DNA of 10,078 nucleotides from NCBI GenBank assembly GCA_964588385.1, contig CAZPPG010000097.1, positions 1 through 10,078 on the forward strand, in the 5' to 3' direction. Origin of the DNA: JAHBWV01 sp964588385. GTDB lineage: Bacteria > Planctomycetota > Phycisphaerae > Phycisphaerales > UBA1924. The notes beneath the pieces were generated by a model. The model searched no databases and was not told the DNA's origin. It saw nothing but the letters and a program-made list of their open reading frames with translations. Numbering within the stretch: the stretch's first letter is position 1; the number at the start of each line of letters is the position of its first letter. A program made the position numbers and the translations under genes. Positions 1 through 5,720 of the stretch are shown here, in pieces.

Positions 1-101
1 CCCCGCGGCGTGGCCCCCGCCCCCCCCCGCGCGCCGGGCGGCGCCCCCCCCCGGGGGTACGCTGTTCGTCCGCGGCCGCCCATCGCGGCAAGGGGGAACG
101 C

Positions 102-3100
102 ATGTCCGTGCCCGGCTCTGATGATCCAACGCTGCCACCTTCGCAGGTGCCGACTTCTGATGCGGCGGGTGATGCGGGTGCCGCGGCGGGTTCCTCCGCT
201 CAAAGCCGTGCCGCGCAGTCCCGGGGGTTGGCGATCCCCGAGGTGTTCGGCCAGTACCGCATCGTCCGGCTGATCGGCGAGGGCGGGATGGGGGCGGTGT
301 ACGAGGCCGAGCAGGCCAGGCCGAAGCGGACGGTCGCGCTGAAGGTGATCAGGCCGGGGTACGCGACGGAGCGGATGCTTCGGCGGTTTGAGCTGGAGGC
401 GGAGGTGCTGGGGCGGCTCTTGCACCCGGGGATCGCGCAGATCTATGAGGCCGGGGTCTTCGCGAACCCGGAGCGTGAGCGACGGGCCGCGGTTGCGGCC
501 GATGAACCGGGGCGATCCGATTCCTCACCGGCGACCGGCACTCCCTTCTTCGCGATGGAGCTGGTCAAGGGCGTGCCCCTGACGCAGTACGCGGCAGAGA
601 AGAAGCTCGGGACGCGCGAGCGATTGGAACTGGTCGCCAAGATCTGCGATGCGGTGCAGCATGCCCACCAGAAGGGCGTGATTCACCGGGATTTGAAGCC
701 CGGAAACATCCTGGTGGTGGAGAGCGACGAAGCGACGCAGCGACGGAGCGACGAAGGGGGAGGAGCAAGGGCTTCGGGACGCGTGGGCCAGCCGAAGGTG
801 CTCGACTTCGGCGTGGCGCGGGCGACGGACTCGGACATCCAGCAGACGACGGTGCAGACCGACGTGGGCGCGATCATCGGCACCGTGCCGTACATGTCGC
901 CCGAGCAGGTCGGGGGTGATCCGGCGGAGCTGGACACGCGGAGCGATGTGTACGCGCTGGGGGTTATCGCCTACGAGCTGCTGGTCGGCAGACTTCCCTA
1001 CTCCCTCGAACGCAAGATGATCCACGAGGCGGCGCGGATCATCCGGGAGGAGGAGCCGACGCGACTGTCGTCGATCGATCGGACGCTGCGCGGCGACATC
1101 GAAACGATCGTCGCCAAAGCGCTGGAGAAGGAAAAGGCGAGGCGGTACGGGGCGGCGAGCGCGCTGGCCGCGGACATCAGGCGGTACTTGAGCGATGAGC
1201 CGATCGCGGCACGCCCGGCGAGCACGTGGTATCAGGTTGCCAAGTTCTCGAAGCGCAACAGAGCGCTGGTCGGGGGTGTTCTCACGTCATTTGTGCTTCT
1301 CGTGGCCGGAATAGCCGCGACGGGCGCGGCGTTGGCGCGGGAGAGCGAGCAGCGTCGACGCGCTGAGAAAGGGGAACAGGATGCGGCCGAGCAGGCAACA
1401 CAGGCGTTGAAACAGGCTTCCATCGCAGAATCAACGACCCGATTCCTCACCGATCTTCTCAGTGCCGGCAACCCGTTCGAGAGCCGCGCTCCGAACATCA
1501 CGGTTCGTGAGGTTGCCGAGACTGCTGCTCGGAAGCTGGAGCGCGAACCCCCCGGCCGGACCGAGGTGCGAGCCGCAGCACATCACGCCCTGGCACAGAC
1601 GTTCTACGGACTGGGGAACCATGTGACGGCTCTCAACGAGTCGAGGAAGGCCTACGACGCTGCGCGTACCGCCTGGGGCAGCGATAGTCCCGAAGCGCTC
1701 TTGGCCCTCAGTCAACAGGTCATCCTCGAGGTCACATGCGGTAACCACGCGGAGGCGAGGCGCCTGGCGGAGCGGGCGGTGCCGCAGTACGAGTCACTCG
1801 GGCTTTTGGAGTCCGAGGAGTGTGTGATGATGACCAGTTGGCTCGCGGTCGCCTTGTCCGAGACAGACCAGGACGAGCGTGCCGTCGAACTAGCTCGCAG
1901 GGCCGTGGCGACCCTCGAGAAGTCCGCGGGCATTACTGACAGCACGATGCTCGTGGCGCGGCTCAATCTCGCAGCCGTCCTTCGCTCGGCAGGTGCCGAA
2001 GTCGAAGCTCGCTCCGTAGCCGAAGGTGTCGTCCGATCCTTCGAAGACACCGTTGGTGCAAACCACCCGTGGACACTATTTGCCCGGGTTCAGTTCTGCG
2101 ACTACATCCGCGAGGCGGGGCGACCGGCAGAGGCGGCGAGTTCGATCGCGGACTTGATCGTGCGTGTGGACGCCAATCTGGGATCTGCACACCCCGTGGC
2201 GTTGTTCGCGCGTAGCACCCTCGCCCACTGCCTGTTGGACCTTCACCGGTGGAGTGAAGCCGAAGCGGTCGCGGGAGCGGTGGTCGAGGCCTGCAGCGGT
2301 GGGGCTCAGAGCGATCCAAAGCAGCATGCTCAAGCGATGAACGTTCTCGCCGCAGCAAGGCTCGCGCTCGGTAAGTACGCGGAAGCCGAGGCTATCGCCC
2401 GACAGGGGCTCGCCCTGACGGAGGAGGCGTTCGGCCCAGGATACTCGGTCGGCCACTACTTGCGCAACACGCTGGGCGGTGCGCTCATGCGGAGCGGGAG
2501 ACATGCGGAGGCGGAGCCGATCTTCCGCCAGTGTTTGGACCACAGTCTGGAGAGACCCCGCCAGTTTGCAAACGACATCCCCAAATGGGCGGGCAATCTC
2601 GCGGCCGTATTGGAGCAGCAGGACAAGTTCGTTGAAGCAGAGCGGTTCGCACGCTTTGCGATCGACCGGGCCGCAGCATTCGAACCGCCGGACCACAGCC
2701 TCGTCCTTCAATTGCAGAACATCCTTGCCAACGTGCTACAGCGATCCGGCCGCTTGGACGAGGCGCGCGAGATCCTGGCCGAATTGAGCGTCATGGCCGA
2801 GGCGATTTTTCCACCGGGGTCGTACGAGTCCGGAATGGTGCTGCAGAGCTTCTCCAAATGCCTCGTGCGGATGGGGCAATTCGGCGAAGCCGAACCGGCC
2901 CTGAATGAAGCCGTGAGGCGCTTTGAACAGGCGCTGGGAGCGCAACACCCGCAGACCCGCCGCGCGTATATTGCCTCGAAGGAGCTTTACGAATCCTGGC
3001 ACAAGGCCGAACCCGGCAAGGGCTACGACGCCAAGGCCGCGGAGTGGAAGGCAAGGCTCGATGCCCCCGCCCCGCCGCAGCCCTCCGCCGCAACGCCCGC

Positions 3101-3149
3101 GACTTCCCCTCCGCCGGAAGAGCCCGCCACCAGCCCCGAGCCCAAGTAA
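102..3149 (+). CDS. Membrane serine/threonine protein kinase with C-terminal TPR repeats
   Basis: This 1015-residue protein should phosphorylate Ser/Thr on unknown targets at the inner face of the cytoplasmic membrane. The kinase domain covers about residues 52-363: glycine loop GEGGMG (59-64), ATP lysine K81 in VALKVI, catalytic loop HRDLKPGN (195-202, D197), DFG (235-237), activation-segment end GTVPYMSPEQ (260-269) and the SDVYALG helix (281-287). It is therefore predicted active and of the RD type. A single membrane span lies at about 387-411, followed by a charged, probably coiled stretch (413-440). From about 490 to 960 there are repeated TPR units of roughly 42 residues, of the kinesin-light-chain type, with helix pairs such as GKYAEAEAIARQGLAL. 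A Pro/Ala-rich tail ends the protein. Pkinase-TM-TPR fusions are common in planctomycetes. The ATG follows AAGGGGGAA at a good distance. Two low-complexity insertions interrupt the kinase fold (about 123-146 and 207-230). No neighbouring gene names the substrate. Confidence 0.93.
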   Translation: MSVPGSDDPTLPPSQVPTSDAAGDAGAAAGSSAQSRAAQSRGLAIPEVFGQYRIVRLIGEGGMGAVYEAEQARPKRTVALKVIRPGYATERMLRRFELEAEVLGRLLHPGIAQIYEAGVFANPERERRAAVAADEPGRSDSSPATGTPFFAMELVKGVPLTQYAAEKKLGTRERLELVAKICDAVQHAHQKGVIHRDLKPGNILVVESDEATQRRSDEGGGARASGRVGQPKVLDFGVARATDSDIQQTTVQTDVGAIIGTVPYMSPEQVGGDPAELDTRSDVYALGVIAYELLVGRLPYSLERKMIHEAARIIREEEPTRLSSIDRTLRGDIETIVAKALEKEKARRYGAASALAADIRRYLSDEPIAARPASTWYQVAKFSKRNRALVGGVLTSFVLLVAGIAATGAALARESEQRRRAEKGEQDAAEQATQALKQASIAESTTRFLTDLLSAGNPFESRAPNITVREVAETAARKLEREPPGRTEVRAAAHHALAQTFYGLGNHVTALNESRKAYDAARTAWGSDSPEALLALSQQVILEVTCGNHAEARRLAERAVPQYESLGLLESEECVMMTSWLAVALSETDQDERAVELARRAVATLEKSAGITDSTMLVARLNLAAVLRSAGAEVEARSVAEGVVRSFEDTVGANHPWTLFARVQFCDYIREAGRPAEAASSIADLIVRVDANLGSAHPVALFARSTLAHCLLDLHRWSEAEAVAGAVVEACSGGAQSDPKQHAQAMNVLAAARLALGKYAEAEAIARQGLALTEEAFGPGYSVGHYLRNTLGGALMRSGRHAEAEPIFRQCLDHSLERPRQFANDIPKWAGNLAAVLEQQDKFVEAERFARFAIDRAAAFEPPDHSLVLQLQNILANVLQRSGRLDEAREILAELSVMAEAIFPPGSYESGMVLQSFSKCLVRMGQFGEAEPALNEAVRRFEQALGAQHPQTRRAYIASKELYESWHKAEPGKGYDAKAAEWKARLDAPAPPQPSAATPATSPPPEEPATSPEPK
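723..754 (+). repeat. 8-bp tandem repeat AGCGACGN, four copies, inside the kinase gene
   Basis: Four head-to-tail octamers are seen: AGCGACGA, AGCGACGC, AGCGACGG and AGCGACGA. They differ only in the last base and are followed by AGGGGGAGG. Because 8 is not a multiple of 3, the array cycles through all frames and codes for a charged run, SDEATQRRSDE. This run sits between the catalytic loop and the DFG motif, where kinases normally have a short beta hairpin. The array has not broken the reading frame. The octamer AGCGACGG also occurs once at 478-485, within the other kinase insertion. Confidence 0.85.
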
Positions 3150-3278
3150 CCCCGACGTTCCATGGAGGCTCGGATGCAAGCCCGTGCATCGGCGACGCCT
3201 GGGACATTCGATCCGTCGCTTTCGTTCCGGGCTCTTCGTGAACACGCATCGATACGCGGGAACCAGTGACGATCGGCC

Positions 3279-3749
3279 TCAGCGCGCCTTGCCCAGCGCG
3301 AGCCGTTTCTCCGCGACGAACTTCCCGTGGTGCTCGACGTGCCTGATGTACGACGCGACCAAGTCGGCCAGGCGCACCTTGCCGTTCTGGTTGTGGACGC
3401 CGGCGCGCTCGAAGGCTTCGTCGGGGAGCAGGCGGAGAATGTCGGTGGTCTGGCGGCGGTTGAGGGCGAAGAGGTCGCAGGCGAGGTGCACGTCCATGCG
3501 GTCGTAGAAGAGGGTTGCCGCGAAGCGGGTCTCGTCGTAGGCGATGAGCAGGGGCGTGTCCTCGGCGATGATGCGCTTCATGCGGTGGCTGGCGATGAGG
3601 TCGCTGTCGAGGACGTGAAGCACGCACTGCTGGACGCTCCATGTGCCCGGGATGGGCGTCGCGTTCAAATCCGCGGCGGAGAGGCCGTCGATCCAGGCGC
3701 GGGGGGTGTCGGCGCCGGCGGCGTAGCGGTCGATGAGCGCGCGGTCCAT
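3279..3749 (-). CDS. DinB/YfiT-like four-helix metalloenzyme family protein
   Basis: This 156-residue protein matches the DinB-like fold, a four-helix bundle that binds a divalent metal through three histidines. Members include bacillithiol or mycothiol-dependent transferases and many uncharacterised proteins. Family signatures visible are GTWSVQQCVLHVLDSD (35-50), with likely metal ligand H45, the YDETRFA segment (71-77), and YIRHVEHHGKF (134-144), with likely ligands H137 and H141. The length is normal for the family. The start is supported by GGAGA (minus strand, plus positions 3757-3761) seven bases before the ATG. It is cytosolic, with no signal peptide. It lies 84 bp downstream of the secreted-protein gene on the same strand and converges with the kinase gene; there is no obvious functional link with either. 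The substrate cannot be read from the sequence. Confidence 0.85.
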   Translation of the reverse strand: MDRALIDRYAAGADTPRAWIDGLSAADLNATPIPGTWSVQQCVLHVLDSDLIASHRMKRIIAEDTPLLIAYDETRFAATLFYDRMDVHLACDLFALNRRQTTDILRLLPDEAFERAGVHNQNGKVRLADLVASYIRHVEHHGKFVAEKRLALGKAR

Positions 3750-3794
3750 GCAAGAGTCTCCATCGCGAGGGAGCGACGGAACCCAGTGTACCTG

Positions 3795-3809
3795 TGCCGG
3801 ATCGCGGCA
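3795..3809. repeat. Short inverted repeat between the DinB-like gene and the secreted-protein gene
   Basis: TGCCG and CGGCA flank a five-base loop in the 84-bp gap between the stop of the 237-residue secreted protein and the start of the DinB-like gene. There is no T-tract on either side, so it is not a typical intrinsic terminator. It could weakly attenuate transcription or protect the end of a message, or be chance in GC-rich DNA. Confidence 0.3.
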
Positions 3810-3833
3810 ATGAAGGAATAAACGCGGCGGCGA

Positions 3834-4547
3834 TCAGCGTCGGCGGCGCAGGATGGGAAGACCCGCGGCCAGCGTGCAAAGCAGCCCGGCCGGCCCCGGC
3901 ACCGTCCAGATCTTTGCTTCCAAGTGGTGAACCGACGCGACTTCCTGGTACCAGTCGAGGGTCGTCGAGTTCTGCAGCAGGACGTAGTCCGGGCTGGTGC
4001 CGATCGACGGTGCGGTGGCGGTCCAGCGCGGGCCCATGGACTGCCCGGAGTTGGTGCAATCGTCGATGGCGATCGCGAATGCGAACGTGTCGGGCACGGT
4101 AACTCCCGGGGTGTACAGCAGGTCCAGGACCTGCCGGTCCGTGCCCGAAGCGGACGAGAATGCTCCCGTGAGCTGACCGCTCCAGATCTCCTGATCAGGC
4201 AGGCCCGAAGCGAGGCTGTACAAGGTCAGCGTCGCCGTGACCGACATCTCGCTGCCCGGAGACGCGAAGAACCGGTAGAACCTCGCCTGAAATTGCGTGA
4301 CGAACCGTCCCGTGCCCGCCAGGGACACGATGTCGGCGGCCTGGGCGTCGTTCTCAAACCCGTCGGCGGCGGATTCGATCCGGCTGTTCGGTTCGAACTT
4401 TGACCCCGAGTCATTGATCAGCAACCAGCCCTCGGCAGCAGGACGTGTGCTGTCGTAAGCTATGACGTCCGCTTGGCTTACGGCGCTGGCGACCAGTGCC
4501 GCTGCCGCGAATGCCGAGCGAGTCAGACCGAGCGGGCTTGGAGTCAT
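3834..4547 (-). CDS. Secreted protein with PEP-CTERM-like sorting tail (downstream paralog)
   Basis: This 237-residue protein is exported. Residues 1-26 form a signal peptide (TRSAFAAAALVASAVSQA, likely cut before DVIAYDST). The body is rich in beta strands, for example SVTATLTLYS and PDTFAFAIAIDD, and carries the conserved blocks FEPNS, ENDAQAADI, SMGPRW and LDWYQE. The tail has the PEP-CTERM layout: VPGP (216-219), a hydrophobic stretch (about 220-233) and terminal RRRR. In this family an exosortase cuts near the proline motif and attaches or releases the protein at the surface; this motif is VPGP rather than the classic PEP. The reading frame stays open upstream to 4856, but the ATG at 4547 is chosen because it begins the signal peptide and follows AAGGGGGAA. 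The gene starts 95 bp after the stop of its close paralog at 4643-5374. The function of the mature domain is unknown. Confidence 0.82.
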   Translation of the reverse strand: MTPSPLGLTRSAFAAAALVASAVSQADVIAYDSTRPAAEGWLLINDSGSKFEPNSRIESAADGFENDAQAADIVSLAGTGRFVTQFQARFYRFFASPGSEMSVTATLTLYSLASGLPDQEIWSGQLTGAFSSASGTDRQVLDLLYTPGVTVPDTFAFAIAIDDCTNSGQSMGPRWTATAPSIGTSPDYVLLQNSTTLDWYQEVASVHHLEAKIWTVPGPAGLLCTLAAGLPILRRRR

Positions 4548-4642
4548 GCTCGATTCCCCCTTTTTCCGAACCGGCGTCGGCGAAACCCCCCAACATTCGC
4601 ACTCGGTCGACGCATTGTTCCGTTTCACGGGCGCAACGTTGG

Positions 4643-5374
4643 CTAGGCCCCCTGTCTTCCCAACCTCGCGCGGCGGCGTGACCGGCCCGCGGCAGCGATT
4701 CCCAGCAAGATCGGGGTCGCCGGAGGCGGGATCGTCCAAACCTTCGCGTCCAGATGCGGTGCCACGGGGAGTTCCTGGTACCAGTTCAATGTCGCCGAGT
4801 CCTGAAGCAGCAGGAAGTCCGGGCTTGACCCCACCGTCGGATTGGCCGTCGCCCAACGAGGTCCCATGGAGTACCGCGAGTCGGTGCGATCATCGATCGC
4901 AATCGCAAATGCGAACGTGTCGGGCACGAGGATGTTCGGCACGAAGGAAACGCCCGTTTGGGCTTTCTCAGTGATGCTGCCAGTGGTTGGAAAAGCTCCT
5001 GAGCCTTGCCCGGCCCAGATCACCTGGTCCGGGACATCGCCGACGACGGTATACAGGGTCAGCGTGGCCGTGAACGTAAGGACTGTGCTCCCGGACGAGT
5101 AGCTCCGGAAGAAGCGGGTGTCAAAGCGGGTTATGAATCGGCCCGAACCGGCGAGCGTGATAATGTCTGCGGCCTGCGCATCGTTCTCGACCCCGCCGGC
5201 AATCTCCACGCCGCTATTGGGCTCGAATCGGGCCGCGCTGAAATCGTTGAGCATCCAGCCATCGTTGGGGTTCTGCGTGGAGTCATAAGCAACGACGTCC
5301 GCTCGGGTTCCCGTGCCGGCCGCGAGAAGACCGACTCCACACGCGATCCACCGGAACTCTCTGGTCGAGGCCAT
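4643..5374 (-). CDS. Secreted protein with PEP-CTERM-like tail (upstream paralog)
   Basis: This 243-residue exported protein is a tandem paralog of the gene at 3834-4547. By hand alignment about half of the mature residues are identical, including ENDAQAADI, TATLTLY, VPDTFAFAIAIDD and SMGPRW. The signal peptide is residues 1-25 (hydrophobic WIACGVGLLAAG, likely cut after TRA before DVVAYDST). The C-terminus has IPPP (215-218), then a short hydrophobic run ILLGIAAAG (222-230), then an Arg-rich end extended by ARLGRQGA. This is a weaker sorting signal than the paralog's, so anchoring is less certain. The start at 5374 is fixed by AGGAGA (minus strand, plus 5381-5386) and by the signal peptide, although the frame is open back to 5776. 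It may be co-transcribed with its paralog. Its leader contains nested inverted repeats (see 5386-5508). The mature function is unknown. Confidence 0.8.
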   Translation of the reverse strand: MASTREFRWIACGVGLLAAGTGTRADVVAYDSTQNPNDGWMLNDFSAARFEPNSGVEIAGGVENDAQAADIITLAGSGRFITRFDTRFFRSYSSGSTVLTFTATLTLYTVVGDVPDQVIWAGQGSGAFPTTGSITEKAQTGVSFVPNILVPDTFAFAIAIDDRTDSRYSMGPRWATANPTVGSSPDFLLLQDSATLNWYQELPVAPHLDAKVWTIPPPATPILLGIAAAGRSRRRARLGRQGA

Positions 5375-5385
5375 CGAGAATCTCC

Positions 5386-5473
5386 TGCAACCATCCAAAG
5401 TTCTGCCGCTCGATGCTACCTGGGCGGACCCCAGTGTCGATGGAATGTACAGGGGCCGTCGGAGATGGTTGCA
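5386..5473 (-). promoter_or_regulatory. Long-range 10-bp inverted repeat abutting the ribosome binding site of the secreted-protein gene
   Basis: On the minus strand, TGCAACCATC (plus 5473 down to 5464) is exactly complementary to GATGGTTGCA (5395 down to 5386). The second arm runs directly into the Shine-Dalgarno AGGAGA, sharing its first A. Pairing in the mRNA would place the ribosome binding site at the foot of a stem. This holds only if transcription starts upstream of 5473, which is not known. Confidence 0.45.
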
Positions 5474-5477
5474 AGCG

Positions 5478-5508
5478 GCAACGCCGCGGCACGAGCCCGC
5501 GGCGTTGC
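5478..5508. promoter_or_regulatory. Perfect 12-bp GC-rich hairpin in the divergent region
   Basis: GCAACGCCGCGG (5478-5489) and its exact complement CCGCGGCGTTGC (5497-5508) flank a 7-base loop. On neither strand is it followed by a U-tract, so an intrinsic terminator is unlikely. It could be an operator for a dimeric regulator, part of an RNA leader of the minus-strand secreted-protein gene, or a dispersed palindromic element. Which of these applies cannot be decided from one copy. Confidence 0.6.
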
Positions 5509-5542
5509 AGGTGGGGTGGCGGGTTGGGCCGGGGCTCCGGCG

Positions 5543-5565
5543 GGGTCCGTCATCGATTCGGACCC
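5543..5565. repeat. 7-bp inverted repeat GGGTCCG/CGGACCC
   Basis: Perfect arms at 5543-5549 and 5559-5565 flank a 9-base loop (TCATCGATT). It lies about 155 bp upstream of the NuoG start. It could be an operator or a leader hairpin, or chance in GC-rich DNA. No T-run follows on either strand. Confidence 0.35.
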
Positions 5566-5720
5566 TGATGAAAACGTGACACAGGAGCGACCGGAGTGCC
5601 AAGAAAACCGCTCGGAGTCGCTCCGGATCGACCGGATTCCGGGACGGTGGCCGGGGCCGGGTGTGGTTATGGGCCGCGGCCCCCCTCGTTCGCCGGGCTT
5701 CCGGATACCATCTGCCCGCC

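Larger units (their letters stand above)
3834..5374 (-). repeat. Tandem gene duplication of a secreted beta-rich protein
   Basis: The two genes in this span share length, architecture and conserved blocks in the same order. DNA identity is locally high, for example around 4070-4098 and 4900-4928, where GCGAACGTGTCGGGCAC is identical. Signal peptides and tails have diverged more than the core, which indicates an old duplication with selection on the core. Confidence 0.85.
5375..5720. other. Divergent intergenic region, 346 bp, rich in inverted repeats
   Basis: This gap separates the minus-strand secreted-protein pair from the plus-strand NuoG group and should hold both promoters. I found no convincing -35/-10 pair on either strand. 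It contains a 12-bp perfect hairpin (5478-5508), a 10-bp long-range inverted repeat (5386-5395 with 5464-5473), a 7-bp inverted repeat GGGTCCG/CGGACCC (5543-5565), CGGAG-TCG-CTCCG (5613-5625) and the palindrome GGGCCGCGGCCC (5671-5682). No T-tracts follow these stems. Open frames crossing it are extensions of flanking genes and lack recognisable protein features. Confidence 0.7.

Noticed and set aside
3150..3278. Possible terminator between the convergent kinase and DinB-like genes (GATGCA-AGCCCG-TGCATC at 3173-3190)
   Set aside because: The stem is only six pairs and no T-tract follows on either strand.
2791..4059. A 422-codon minus-strand open frame spanning the kinase end, the DinB-like gene and beyond
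   Set aside because: It is Arg/Pro/His-rich with no domain motif and overlaps better supported genes in other frames; high GC makes such long open frames common.
4548..4856. N-terminal extension of the 237-residue secreted protein to 340 residues
   Set aside because: It would bury the signal peptide, overlap the paralogous gene and lack a ribosome site; the ATG at 4547 has all three supports.
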